A DNA stretch of 64,000 nt from Bacillota bacterium (lineage in GTDB: Bacteria > Bacillota > Clostridia > Acetivibrionales > DSM-1351), in assembly GCA_023426005.1 (NCBI GenBank), contig JAFABO010000030.1, positions 1 through 64,000 of the forward strand. Direction: 5' to 3'. Position 1 is the stretch's first letter. Each line of letters starts with the position of its first letter. This document shows, piece by piece, positions 25,802-35,460 of the stretch. The notes below the pieces were generated by a model. That model was not told where the DNA came from. It saw nothing but the letters and a program-made list of their open reading frames with translations, and made no database searches. Made by a program: the position numbers and the translations under genes.

Positions 25802-26647
25802 CTAGCCCTTTACAGAACCTGCGGTCATACCTACAATAATTTTTTTGTAGAAAATGGAGTAAACAATAATTACAGGCAGCAAAGCTACTATCATTCCGGC
25901 CATAAATTGTGCATACTTTGCAGTATATGCCCCCTGGAAGTTTCTCAAACCCACAGGTATAGTCTTGAGAGAGTCAGCTTTAACAAGTATCAGTGCAAAG
26001 GGAAATTCATTCCAGGTACCCATAAAGGTCAATATTATTACAGTTGCGATTACCGGGCTGCAGAGCGGCATTATAACAGAAAACATGGATCTTACAATGC
26101 CACTCCCGTCTATAGTCGCCGCTTCTTCAAGCTCTACGGGTATTCCGCCTATAAAACTCTCCATTAAAAATATAGCCATTGGCAATCCAAATGCAATGTA
26201 AACCGGTATAAGGGTCATTCTTCTGTCCAGGAAATCCAGGGCTTTAAATTCCATAAATATGGGTATCATAAGTGAGTGTAACGGAATCAGCATACCCAGC
26301 ATAAACAAACCGTATATTAAATTTCTCCCCCTAAAGCTGAATCTTGAAAGGAAGTAGGCTGCGATAAAAGCTGTCAGCACAACAATTACCACGGTGATTA
26401 TGCAATTATAGAACGAGTTGATTGAATAATATCCCAATTTCCCGGTTTTGATTGCTTTCAGATAGTTGCTGAATTGAAGCGAACTAGGCAATGCAATGAT
26501 GTTTTGTGCAAACTCCGCCTCAGTTTTGAAGGATGAATAAAACATCCATATAAAAGGGAATATACAAAAAACCGAAAAAATCAGCATTATAACATTTACA
26601 AAGAAGTCAGAAATCCTTCTATTAATTATTTTAACCTTATCATTCAT
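25802..26647 (-). CDS. Carbohydrate ABC permease, MalG type
   Basis: A 281-residue inner-membrane permease with six membrane segments. The EAA loop EEAATIDGSGIVRSMFSVIMP contacts the ATPase. It overlaps the MalF-type gene by 8 bases. No ATPase gene is in the operon, so a shared MsmX-like ATPase encoded elsewhere must energise it, as is common in this class. Confidence 0.94.
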   Translation of the reverse strand: MNDKVKIINRRISDFFVNVIMLIFSVFCIFPFIWMFYSSFKTEAEFAQNIIALPSSLQFSNYLKAIKTGKLGYYSINSFYNCIITVVIVVLTAFIAAYFLSRFSFRGRNLIYGLFMLGMLIPLHSLMIPIFMEFKALDFLDRRMTLIPVYIAFGLPMAIFLMESFIGGIPVELEEAATIDGSGIVRSMFSVIMPLCSPVIATVIILTFMGTWNEFPFALILVKADSLKTIPVGLRNFQGAYTAKYAQFMAGMIVALLPVIIVYSIFYKKIIVGMTAGSVKG

Positions 26648-27530
26648 ATCTCTTCCCCCCTAATGCAGCCCTTGAGGATAGGGTTATTATAAAACTGAGA
26701 ATGAGGATTCCTATGGCTATAGTACTGCCGTAACTAAGTTTCATTCTGTCAAAAGAAATATTATAGGCGTATAGTGCCAATACCTGGGAACTCTTTCCGG
26801 GTCCTCCGTTAGTAAGCACCAATATATGATCAAAAATCTTCATTGTTCCTGAGACGCAAATCATTACTGCAACTTTAAATGTGTCGTATATCATAGGAAG
26901 GGTTATATAAAATGACTTCTGAATCTCATTACATCCATCAAGACTTGAACATTCAAATATTTCTTCCGGGATACTTTTTATAGCCCCCATGAACATTATC
27001 ATATAAAGTCCTACAAATTGAAGTACAACAGGCAATGAAACAGTCAAAATAATGTAGCTTGGATTGTCCAACCATGGGTGTATTAATTTATCGCAGCCAA
27101 TAAGCGTTAAAAACCAATTGATCAGACCATAATCCTTATTGTACATCAGCGACCAGACAAATCCGATTACTATCGCAGAGACAACAACCGGGAAAAAAAT
27201 AACCGTACGATGAAATTCTTTAAATTTAAGTCCTCGTGAAATTAATAGAAATGAAACTATCAGTCCCAATCCTACCTGCCCGACAGTACACAATATTACT
27301 ATCAATAAATTGTTCCAGGCAGACATCCAAAATTCTCTGTCCTTTGCAAGCTCTACGTAGTTAGCTAAGCCTGTAAAATTCATAGTTTTTCCGCCTGTCC
27401 AATCAAACAGGCTGTAGTATCCCGATACAAAAATCGGAAGGACTACTATGAAAAGAAACAAACCTAAGATTGGCCCAAGAAAAAGCACAAAGGTTAAAGG
27501 TTTTGGGCTTTTTAATTTTTTTGCCGCCAT
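26640..27530 (-). CDS. Carbohydrate ABC permease, MalF type
   Basis: A 296-residue permease (UgpA-like) with six membrane segments and an EAA loop diverged to ECSSLDGCNEIQKSFYITLP. It forms the heterodimeric channel with the next gene. It is separated from the lipoprotein gene by a hairpin at 27567-27602. Confidence 0.94.
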   Translation of the reverse strand: MAAKKLKSPKPLTFVLFLGPILGLFLFIVVLPIFVSGYYSLFDWTGGKTMNFTGLANYVELAKDREFWMSAWNNLLIVILCTVGQVGLGLIVSFLLISRGLKFKEFHRTVIFFPVVVSAIVIGFVWSLMYNKDYGLINWFLTLIGCDKLIHPWLDNPSYIILTVSLPVVLQFVGLYMIMFMGAIKSIPEEIFECSSLDGCNEIQKSFYITLPMIYDTFKVAVMICVSGTMKIFDHILVLTNGGPGKSSQVLALYAYNISFDRMKLSYGSTIAIGILILSFIITLSSRAALGGKRYE

Positions 27531-27566
27531 ATAGTCTCCAACTCCTTTTCCTCCTGTAATTATCAG

Positions 27567-27602
27567 TTATCCGGGTATAGGTTTAGGCCTATACCCGGAT
27601 AA
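27567..27602 (-). repeat. Perfect 15-bp hairpin between binding-protein and permease genes
   Basis: The stem 27567-27581 pairs perfectly with 27588-27602 around a 6-base loop, 25 bases after the lipoprotein stop. There is no T-run on the minus strand. It probably stabilises the binding-protein mRNA or reduces read-through. Confidence 0.7.
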
Positions 27603-27627
27603 GTTACACTGGCAAACCATTTAAATA

Positions 27628-28995
27628 CTACTTCTTTTCCATTTCCTTCTGAGCCAGTTCACAATACTTCTGTGCAGACATTGAACCAATTAATAATTCC
27701 TGCATATTAGAGTACAGGGCATCTACTACGTTTGGAGCCAGCTGCACGTCAAATACCGGTGCATATACTGATTCATCATTTAACTTAAGGAGTTCGTTGT
27801 ACAGCGCAGGCATTTTTGACTGATCAACCCTATCTGGTTTTGAAGCCGGCAAGCCTCTGTTTTCAACTATAAGGTTTGCATATTCAACACCTGTAACATA
27901 GTTTATGAAGTTTGCTGCAGCCTTTTTTTGTCCGTCACTGAGATTTGAGCTTACAGCCCAGCCCCAGCCGGCGGCAGCCTGATTAACATTGCCCGCACCC
28001 TTAGCACCTTCAACTGCCGGGAACTGTGCAATATGAGTAGCATTTAAAACATCTTCCGGAGCGTCGCTGCAAACAGCATCAACAGCCCAGAAGCCTTCAA
28101 TGAACATCGCCGCTTTTTTATTGTAATAAAGTGTTCTCTGCTGCATATTATCAATAGAATTCATGTCAGTATTAAATGTACCGTTTTTGGCCATTTTGGC
28201 AAATTCACCGGTTGCCTCAACAATTTCAGGATCCGTCCACTTTGCTCCATTACCGTCTCTTAGGCTTAAGTACCAGTCAACAGGTGCATAACGGTAAACA
28301 ATTGTATTATAAATGAGTGATTCAGCAACCCATTTACCTTTGTTACCCATTGCTATCGGAATATAACCTTTGGCTTTTATCTTATCTATAGCACTCAATA
28401 AATCCTTCCAGGTTGTTGGAAATGAGTCAATTCCGCATTCCTTAAATATTTCTTCATTCCAGAATATATTATGGTTATTACCCATCTGGAACGGAGCGGC
28501 ATAGCTCTTTCCTTTATATGTGAAGTCATCAAATACGCCGTCTTTATATCCATCTTTCAGACCAGAAACTAATGAAATAATAGGGTCTATTTCAATAATC
28601 TGATTGTTATCTACGAGACTCTGAACCATTGTACCCTTTAATTCAAATACATTTGGCAATTCATTCGCAGCAGCGTATGTTTTCATTTTTGTTTCATATT
28701 CATCATGAGGTATTTGTTCCTCGTTATACTCAATATTGGGGAAATCCGCTACAAATTTTTTCTTCATAGCATCAAATGCTTTAGCGTTGGCATCAGCATC
28801 AGGAGTGTTAAACATCCCGAAAACCGATAATTTAGCACTTTCGTCCTGGGCGGCAGCACTGCTTGAGCCGGCAGCCGACGCAGATTCAGGTGCACTGGCT
28901 GAAGAGTCTGTAGCCACCTTGGCACTTCCACATCCTGCAAATATAATAGCCAACACCAAACAAAGTACTAAAAAAATACTACAATTTCTTTTCAT
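27628..28995 (-). CDS. Sugar-binding lipoprotein (family 1)
   Basis: A 455-residue extracellular solute-binding protein. The signal peptide carries the lipobox IIFAGC, followed by an Ala/Ser-rich linker and the binding domain. It is the first gene of the six-gene operon ending at 22757, controlled by the promoter at 29055-29083 and probably by the YesM/YesN pair encoded upstream. Confidence 0.94.
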   Translation of the reverse strand: MKRNCSIFLVLCLVLAIIFAGCGSAKVATDSSASAPESASAAGSSSAAAQDESAKLSVFGMFNTPDADANAKAFDAMKKKFVADFPNIEYNEEQIPHDEYETKMKTYAAANELPNVFELKGTMVQSLVDNNQIIEIDPIISLVSGLKDGYKDGVFDDFTYKGKSYAAPFQMGNNHNIFWNEEIFKECGIDSFPTTWKDLLSAIDKIKAKGYIPIAMGNKGKWVAESLIYNTIVYRYAPVDWYLSLRDGNGAKWTDPEIVEATGEFAKMAKNGTFNTDMNSIDNMQQRTLYYNKKAAMFIEGFWAVDAVCSDAPEDVLNATHIAQFPAVEGAKGAGNVNQAAAGWGWAVSSNLSDGQKKAAANFINYVTGVEYANLIVENRGLPASKPDRVDQSKMPALYNELLKLNDESVYAPVFDVQLAPNVVDALYSNMQELLIGSMSAQKYCELAQKEMEKK

Positions 28996-29054
28996 TGTAT
29001 TACCTCCTAAAATATTATTTTTTCCCCAAAGCTTTAGGTAAATAGTATAGTTAA

Positions 29055-29083
29055 ATAATAACTAATTAATAGCTCATGAACAA
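29055..29083 (-). promoter_or_regulatory. Predicted promoter of the sugar ABC operon
   Basis: TTGTTC (29083-29078) and TATTAT (29060-29055) are 17 bases apart on the minus strand, about 60 bases before the lipoprotein start. Confidence 0.5.
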
Positions 29084-29099
29084 TTACATGTATTGTACT

Positions 29100-29141
29100 T
29101 TTTGTGCAATTTTTTATACTTTTATCAGATCAATTTTGTGC
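29100..29141. promoter_or_regulatory. Direct repeats upstream of the sugar operon promoter
   Basis: TTTTGTGC occurs at 29100-29107 and again at 29134-29141, 34 bases apart and just upstream of the -35. AraC-type response regulators such as YesN bind direct repeats near promoters, so these are candidate activator sites. Confidence 0.4.
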
Positions 29142-29144
29142 TAT

Positions 29145-29162
29145 GTGTACAAATTTGTACAC
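29145..29162. promoter_or_regulatory. Perfect 18-bp palindrome, candidate operator
   Basis: GTGTACAAATTTGTACAC lies between the response-regulator terminator and the sugar operon promoter. A dimeric regulator is the natural candidate to bind it; its identity is unknown. Confidence 0.45.
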
Positions 29163-29184
29163 CTGTGATAAAACTTCATATATT

Positions 29185-29212
29185 AAAAAAAGGATGTGCA
29201 TTTTACACATCC
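29185..29212 (-). terminator. Rho-independent terminator after the yesN-like gene
   Basis: A 7-base stem (GGATGTG with CACATCC) is followed on the minus strand by seven T residues, 15 bases after the stop at 29227. Confidence 0.85.
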
Positions 29213-29226
29213 CTGATTATGACTGG

Positions 29227-30831
29227 CTATTTTGACAAAAGCTGCTCCCTGTATTCCTTGGCTGTCAAGCCTGAATACTTTTTGAAATTAATATTAAAAT
29301 ACCTATAGTCATTGTATCCTACCATTTCAGCTATATGATAGCTTTTAAGGGATAAATCCTTTAAAAGCTCCTTTGCTTTATCCACTCTGTATTTATTAAT
29401 CCATGTTACAAAATTTATATCTGTCTCTTTTTTAAACACTCTGCTCAAATAGCTTGGAGTAATAAATAATTCCTTTGCTATTTCTTCAAGGGTAATATCT
29501 CTTGAGTAGTTTTCTTTTATATAATCGATTGATTTTTTAACAATAGCTCTGTAATTCTCCTTTTTCTCTTTTATAACCATATCAACCAGATTTAATATTT
29601 CACTTCTTACATAATTTGAACAGGTGTCAAGGTTTTCAAATTTATCTATTTTTTCAACGGGATTGAAATTTCCGCCATACGCTTCATTAACATTTATACC
29701 TATATTTTCAATAATTCCTGCTACAGATATTAGAAGCTTGATGCATTCCACCTTCATCATTTCCAAGCTTATTTCATTATCGCTGTATTTTGATAAAATT
29801 CCATCCAGAACATTTTTTATTGAATTAATATCAAGCTTTCTGACTGCTGAAATCAAATCCTTATCATAGCCAAAATTAGAAACAAGGCTCAAATTGTTAT
29901 TTTCGTTATCTATATCACAAAATGTAAAAGTTTTATTCTTTCCAGAAACAGATTTATTCTGGGCTGCAAGTCTTGCTTCATTATAAGACCGCCCCAAATC
30001 ATCTACTCCATAGCAATTACTGCCTATTCCGATTGTCAGGCTGATACTCACAAATTTTCTGACAAATTCAAGGATCTGATTGCACATGTTTTTTACAATA
30101 TCATCCTTAATCGCCTTGCCATTTAACAAAATAATTAAATTCCAGCCTTTTCCGTAACAGACGGTAGGGTTCCATATTCCGCTGAAAACATCGTCAATTA
30201 TATTTACAATGGCCGACTTCATTGTTTCCCGTTCAGAGTTAGTCCAATATTCTTCCTGTAGGATATAGTCATCTATATCTACTACAATAACCTTATACTC
30301 CGGGCCATTCAGGTTTATGCCCAGAGAAGCCGCATATATCACAGCCTCATTGTCTACCGATACGGAGGAAAATAATTTCATCAGATAGCGGTACTGTACC
30401 TGGGGAAGTCTTTGAGAAGGGTCAAGGTACTGCTTTATGGAAAGCTGACTCATTCGTTCAACTATACTGTTTTTCAATTCAGAAATAATTCTTATAAGAT
30501 CGTCGACGTTGATAGGCTTTAAGAGATACTCGCTGACGCCCAGCCGGATAGCTCTCATTGCATATGAAAAATCATCATAGCCGCTAAAAACGATTACCTT
30601 AACATTGGGCTGGGAAATTTTTAGATTTGATACAAACTCTAAGCCATCCATTACAGGCATTCTAATATCAGTTAGAATAATATGCGGTTTTAGCTTTTTT
30701 GCCTTCTCCAGCGCTTCAGCGCCATTCTCAGCCTCTCCGACAACCTCTATATCCAGGGATTCCCAATCAATTGAGCTGATTATTCCTCTTCTTACAATGT
30801 ATTCATCCTCTGCTATAAGAAGCTTTATCAT
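29227..30831 (-). CDS. YesN-type response regulator with AraC output domain
   Basis: A CheY-like receiver (residues 1-~120) with phospho-acceptor D55 in ILTDIRMPVMDG, a ~290-residue middle region, and a C-terminal AraC double helix-turn-helix (ITLEEIAKELFITPSYLSRVF). I place the start at the ATG at 30831, after GGAGGTTAAG, 1 base after the kinase stop. It is the partner of the adjacent kinase and the likely activator of the ABC operon at 28995. Confidence 0.94.
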   Translation of the reverse strand: MIKLLIAEDEYIVRRGIISSIDWESLDIEVVGEAENGAEALEKAKKLKPHIILTDIRMPVMDGLEFVSNLKISQPNVKVIVFSGYDDFSYAMRAIRLGVSEYLLKPINVDDLIRIISELKNSIVERMSQLSIKQYLDPSQRLPQVQYRYLMKLFSSVSVDNEAVIYAASLGINLNGPEYKVIVVDIDDYILQEEYWTNSERETMKSAIVNIIDDVFSGIWNPTVCYGKGWNLIILLNGKAIKDDIVKNMCNQILEFVRKFVSISLTIGIGSNCYGVDDLGRSYNEARLAAQNKSVSGKNKTFTFCDIDNENNNLSLVSNFGYDKDLISAVRKLDINSIKNVLDGILSKYSDNEISLEMMKVECIKLLISVAGIIENIGINVNEAYGGNFNPVEKIDKFENLDTCSNYVRSEILNLVDMVIKEKKENYRAIVKKSIDYIKENYSRDITLEEIAKELFITPSYLSRVFKKETDINFVTWINKYRVDKAKELLKDLSLKSYHIAEMVGYNDYRYFNINFKKYSGLTAKEYREQLLSK

Positions 30832-30832
30832 C

Positions 30833-32596
30833 TTAACCTCCATGTTCCTCAGTTTTTATTACCGGTAAAGTCAGTATTGCATCAGTAGAACAGCCTGCCT
30901 CGTTATGATACTCCAGTCCAAACCCTTTTCCGAAATGTATCTTTATTCTGTCATTGACATTCCTGATGGCAAATCCCTTACTTCCTCTCATATAAACATT
31001 TTCCTCATCATTTGACGTTAAAAGCTCGTCTATTTCAGCAAGATCAATATTCCCTCCTGAATCTTTTACAGTCAATTTGAGCAGATCGCCTTCAATATGA
31101 GAGGAAATTTCAATCCTCCCCTTTCCTCCGTTTTTCTCAATTCCATGATAAATGGCATTTTCCACCAGAGGCTGCAGGCACTGCTTAACTACAATACAAT
31201 CAAGAGTATCTGGTTCCAGCTTCATTTCTATTTCAATTGAATTCTGAAATCTTTTCTTTTGAATGATTATGTAATTGTTTAAATAGTCACTTTCCATTTT
31301 TAGTGATACTACCGACTTTTTAAACCTCGTTGACATCCTGAAAAGCTGAGAAAGTGCCATAATCATCTGACCTGATTCAGTTGCATTTTCAACTCTGGCC
31401 ATCCAGTAAATTGTATCCAGGGTATTATATAAAAAGTGAGGATCAATTTGTGCCTGGAGCATCATTATTTCAGCTTCTCTGCGCTTTATTTTTCCCAGAT
31501 AAACCTCTGTAATAAGAAACTTTATTTTATTGGACATTTTGTTAAAGCTTTCGGCCAATTCCCGCATCTCATCATTGGATTTAATATCAATATAATTATC
31601 AAAGTTTTCATTTTCAATGCTTTGCATCAATTTGCGCAGTTTTGTAAGATTATTCAGAATTTTTATTGATACTATCCCTGAAAAAATAGTACAGAATACC
31701 AGACATAATATAAAGCCAAGCCCAATGGCGAGAGGGATACCGGAAGTTGCCTGCATTGTGCTGACAGGAGTTGTACTTATTACTCTTATCCTGAAATCCT
31801 TCAGATTATAGTAGGTGTATAAATATTCGGTATTTTTATACATATCGGTATAGTAGCCCGATTGGCTGTTATTTATCCGGTCAGTATTCAATCCCATCTT
31901 AAATGGCTTTCCTATGGCGGTTTTATCCAGTGAGGAAATTACAATATTGTCATAGTCCACAATTGTCAATTCAGAATTTCCGGCTGTTTTATGGTACAGA
32001 CCTGCAATTTCGTCTTCTCTGATATCAATTTTTATAATTCCAAGGTTGTTGGAGATATTATTGATATCCCTAAGTAAACGTACCAGGGAAAAAACCCTGA
32101 CGTCTTTTTTATAAGTGTAGTCTACTGTATCCGGAAACCATATATACATGCCTTTATTTTTCATGCCCACATCTATAACTTCTTTTCTAGGAGCCTGGTA
32201 GTTTCCGTAGGATGTGAGAATCACATCTTTGAAACCTTTAATATACCACGAATTGCTTACTTTTTTTGAGCCTACGATATGCATCAGTGAATCGGTAATA
32301 TTTGTTTGGTATTTCATATAAAGGTCTGTATCTGTTGAAGGCGAAAAGCTCATAAACGTTCTGACATCGTTATTCTGTATCAGGTATAAGGAAAGTGCCC
32401 TTACGTCATCCATTATATATTCAAGGTTGTTCCCTATCTGCATAACTGTATTGACACTGGACTCGCATGCTCTGTCATACATTACCTGGGTATTTTGTTT
32501 GTACGCAATCGTTAACATAGCAATGCCCGGGACAAGAGTCAGTAACAGTGTGGATAACCATAGCTTATATCGAAGACTGAAAAATTTATTTTTCAC
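30833..32596 (-). CDS. YesM-type sensor histidine kinase
   Basis: A 587-residue membrane kinase: one membrane segment near 12-32, a ~250-residue extracellular sensor, a second segment near 280-305, HAMP, then the His_kinase domain with the phospho-accepting His in QIDPHFLYNTLDTIYW and an ATPase domain (VENAIYHGIEKNGGKGRI). The start is a GTG with GGGGGAAAG upstream. It would sense an extracellular sugar or a liganded binding protein and signal to the YesN-like regulator. Confidence 0.93.
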   Translation of the reverse strand: MKNKFFSLRYKLWLSTLLLTLVPGIAMLTIAYKQNTQVMYDRACESSVNTVMQIGNNLEYIMDDVRALSLYLIQNNDVRTFMSFSPSTDTDLYMKYQTNITDSLMHIVGSKKVSNSWYIKGFKDVILTSYGNYQAPRKEVIDVGMKNKGMYIWFPDTVDYTYKKDVRVFSLVRLLRDINNISNNLGIIKIDIREDEIAGLYHKTAGNSELTIVDYDNIVISSLDKTAIGKPFKMGLNTDRINNSQSGYYTDMYKNTEYLYTYYNLKDFRIRVISTTPVSTMQATSGIPLAIGLGFILCLVFCTIFSGIVSIKILNNLTKLRKLMQSIENENFDNYIDIKSNDEMRELAESFNKMSNKIKFLITEVYLGKIKRREAEIMMLQAQIDPHFLYNTLDTIYWMARVENATESGQMIMALSQLFRMSTRFKKSVVSLKMESDYLNNYIIIQKKRFQNSIEIEMKLEPDTLDCIVVKQCLQPLVENAIYHGIEKNGGKGRIEISSHIEGDLLKLTVKDSGGNIDLAEIDELLTSNDEENVYMRGSKGFAIRNVNDRIKIHFGKGFGLEYHNEAGCSTDAILTLPVIKTEEHGG

Positions 32597-32918
32597 AAAC
32601 TTTCCCCCACTGAAAGATTTATAAGAAACAAACTTATTATATATTTAAACTGAGAACACCTCAATTCTATAACAAATTATTTTTTCTGTAAACCATGCAG
32701 TCCTTTATTGAATGTATTTACATAAAGTATCATTTCAGTGATTTTCCTGAAATCAAATTCTTTTTGCTGCGTCCATGCCTGACATACAGAAAAAAAGAGT
32801 GTTGCAAAACTTGTGAAATTGTGCAAGACCCTCTGGTATATTAAATGTATTTATTACAGCTCAATAATAACATGCCTCCCCAGGTTTTCTGCTCTCCGTG
32901 CTGCTACACTCAAAAGTT
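32597..32918. other. 322-base intergenic region with no feature recognised
   Basis: AT-rich sequence between the kinase start and the stop of the zinc dehydrogenase. It should hold the kinase promoter, but I see no unambiguous -35/-10 pair, hairpin or small gene. Confidence 0.5.
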
Positions 32919-33938
32919 TCAAGGCTTGACAATGATTTTGCCGCTTCGGCGGTACGAGTCATCTGTAAAAACGCGCTGAATATCTGATAGGGGCAGCGTA
33001 TCGGTAATTAGATCCTTTACGTTAATTTTTTTTGAGTTTAACAGGTCCACAGCTCTCTGATATGTATATGGGTTGATAAAAGAGGCTTTGATCGAAACTT
33101 CACGTTTGAATAGGTCAAAAGGAGCCAGCGGAATTTTGCAGGCCGGATCAGTTAGTCCAAAAAGCATAGCTGTACCACCCTTGCCCGCATATTGAATAGC
33201 ATCAGCCATAGTGCCTTTCAGCCCCACGCATTCAATTGTCACGTTTACGTTTTGTATAAATTGCTTTTTGAGAACATCAGGCACATTTTCGGTTAAAGGA
33301 TCAATAGCAATATCGGCGCCAAGCTTCAATCCAAGTTCTCTTTTTTCTTTAACGGGTTCAACCAGAATCAGAGTAGAAGCGCCGTTTATGAGTACCAGTT
33401 GAAGCATAATTTGTCCGATAGGCCCGCCGCCGATGACCATGACGGTATCTCCCACTTTTATTCCGGACAGATCAATACCATGCAGACAGCAGGAGATGGG
33501 TTCTGCCATAGCGCCTTCCTCAAAGGACATTTTATTCCCCATTTTATATACCTGTTTTTGGTCTACAGTGCAATATTCGGCAAATCCCCCGTCAGTTGTG
33601 GTACCGATTCCTATCATATTCTCACAAAAATGTGCGCTGCCGGTTTTACAGTAGTAACACTCTCCGCACATATCGTTAGGGTCTATACAGACTCTGTCTC
33701 CGGGATGAAATTCCGTGACCCCGGATCCCACTTCTGAGATAACACCCGAAAACTCATGTCCCAAAATGGTAGGCGGCGTACACTTTGCGGCACCTTCTGC
33801 GCCTGAAAAGATATGCAAATCGGTTCCACATACCCCGCATGCCTTGACCTGGATTTTAACTTCATTAGGACCCGGCGATCTTGTTTCGGTCTCTTCCACA
33901 CGGAAATCTTTAACTCCATAAAAAATTGCTGCTTTCAT
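32919..33938 (-). CDS. Zinc-dependent sugar/polyol dehydrogenase (MDR family)
   Basis: A 339-residue enzyme of the sorbitol/threonine dehydrogenase group. Catalytic-zinc motifs are CGVCGTDLHIF and GHEFSGVI; the structural-zinc cysteines lie in CGECYYCKTGSAHFC. The NAD fold begins VMVIGGGPIGQIM. It is divergent from a ROK-family regulator 240 bases away, which probably controls it. Substrate not determined; a polyol or sugar alcohol is likely. Confidence 0.92.
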   Translation of the reverse strand: MKAAIFYGVKDFRVEETETRSPGPNEVKIQVKACGVCGTDLHIFSGAEGAAKCTPPTILGHEFSGVISEVGSGVTEFHPGDRVCIDPNDMCGECYYCKTGSAHFCENMIGIGTTTDGGFAEYCTVDQKQVYKMGNKMSFEEGAMAEPISCCLHGIDLSGIKVGDTVMVIGGGPIGQIMLQLVLINGASTLILVEPVKEKRELGLKLGADIAIDPLTENVPDVLKKQFIQNVNVTIECVGLKGTMADAIQYAGKGGTAMLFGLTDPACKIPLAPFDLFKREVSIKASFINPYTYQRAVDLLNSKKINVKDLITDTLPLSDIQRVFTDDSYRRSGKIIVKP

Positions 33939-34099
33939 TTCAAAACCTCCTTCTTGAAATCACAAATATGTAATACTCTTTTGCAAATATTGTTTGTATA
34001 ACTATGGGTTTATTTTAACAGACAATTTGCTGATGTCAATAATAATAATTACCAAAGTAATACTATATATACAGACACAGTACACAAAAATATCATAAA

Positions 34100-34129
34100 T
34101 TGTAGCCTTTTCATTTTTATTTGTAATAT
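34100..34129 (+). promoter_or_regulatory. Possible promoter of the ROK regulator gene
   Basis: TTGTAG and TAATAT are 18 bases apart, about 50 bases before the start. A weak match in AT-rich sequence. Confidence 0.3.
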
Positions 34130-34179
34130 AATAATATGAGTTAAAATAAACATATTATCATATATTAGAAGGAATGCAA

Positions 34180-35301
34180 ATGAAGAAAACAACAACAGCG
34201 GAACTTAAAAGAATTAATAGAAGCAATATTTTTAAACTCATATATGCGGAACAAAAAATCGCAAAACAGGATATTGCCGCTAAGTTACATTTGAGCCTTC
34301 CACCCGTCACCCAATGCTTAAACGAATTGGAACATATGCAGCTTATAGAAAAAAAGGGGCATTTTGAGTCCTCAGGTGGCCGAAAACCCCAAGTGATCAG
34401 CTGTGTTCGTAAAAGCCGTATTGCTTTTGGAGTCGAAGTTCTGAAAAATCAATTACGGATTGTAGCTATCGATATCTACGGTTCCATTATTAAGGAACAT
34501 CAATTAAATATAATATTCCAGAATACTCCGGAATATTATCGGCAATTCGGCGATTTTGTAAACTCCTTTATCCGTTCTTTGCATGCGGCCAGCAAACGCC
34601 TGCTTGGTATAGGTATTGCTGTGCAAGGGCTGGTTGCACCTGATGGTCAATCCATTTTGTACAGTACGTTATTGGACTGCACAGGAGTCCGTCTGGAGTA
34701 TTTCAATCAAAATATTCAGTATCCCTGCCGGTTGATCCATGACTCGGAAGCGGCCGCTTACGCTGAACTATGGTTTTCCAAAGATATCACAGACGCAATC
34801 TATCTTTCTTTGAGTAAAAATTTCGGTGGTGCTGTTGTAATTAATTCCGCTTTATATAGAGGGCAAGGAATAGGCAGCGGACTCATTGAGCATATGGTTA
34901 TAAAGCCCGGTGGACGGCCATGTTATTGCGGAAAAAAAGGGTGTCTTGAAACCTATTGCTCAGCGGATGCATTGACCGGAGAAAACTATAATTTAGATGA
35001 TTTTTTCACCTCCCTGCGATCGGGGAAACCGGAGGAAACTGCCAGGTGGCATCAATATCTGGATGACTTGTCGGCTGCCATTGATAACATGCACATGCTG
35101 ATTGATTGCGACGTTGTATTAGGAGGTCATATTGCCCCCTATTTGAATGAAAGCGATTTTAATCAACTGCTTTCACTTGTACTTGAAAAATGTTCATTTC
35201 CGGAGAAGCGCCATTACATCCATATGGGGAAGTGCACACATGCTGTAGTTGCCACTGGCGCAGCCCTTTTTTATGTCAATGAATTTCTGGACTCTATTTA
35301 A
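34180..35301 (+). CDS. ROK-family transcriptional regulator (NagC/XylR type)
   Basis: An N-terminal winged helix-turn-helix (IAKQDIAAKLHLSLPPVTQCL) is followed by a ROK sugar-kinase-like domain with the zinc motif CYCGKKGCLETYCS. The start at 34180 has AAGGA 6 bases upstream; the ATG at 34174 has no room for one. It is divergent from the zinc dehydrogenase and probably represses it until a sugar is bound. Confidence 0.9.
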   Translation: MKKTTTAELKRINRSNIFKLIYAEQKIAKQDIAAKLHLSLPPVTQCLNELEHMQLIEKKGHFESSGGRKPQVISCVRKSRIAFGVEVLKNQLRIVAIDIYGSIIKEHQLNIIFQNTPEYYRQFGDFVNSFIRSLHAASKRLLGIGIAVQGLVAPDGQSILYSTLLDCTGVRLEYFNQNIQYPCRLIHDSEAAAYAELWFSKDITDAIYLSLSKNFGGAVVINSALYRGQGIGSGLIEHMVIKPGGRPCYCGKKGCLETYCSADALTGENYNLDDFFTSLRSGKPEETARWHQYLDDLSAAIDNMHMLIDCDVVLGGHIAPYLNESDFNQLLSLVLEKCSFPEKRHYIHMGKCTHAVVATGAALFYVNEFLDSI

Positions 35302-35460
35302 AAGTGTAACCCCAAGATTACCCATACATTTGCCATTTATTATGTATAACAAATAAGCTAACCTTTTTATCTTTTTTCCCTTTACCTTACATTTATTCCT
35401 TGTATTGTTTTCTCCTTCAGAAAATCCCTGCTATTTGGGAACAGGAACAATCTTAGTAAT

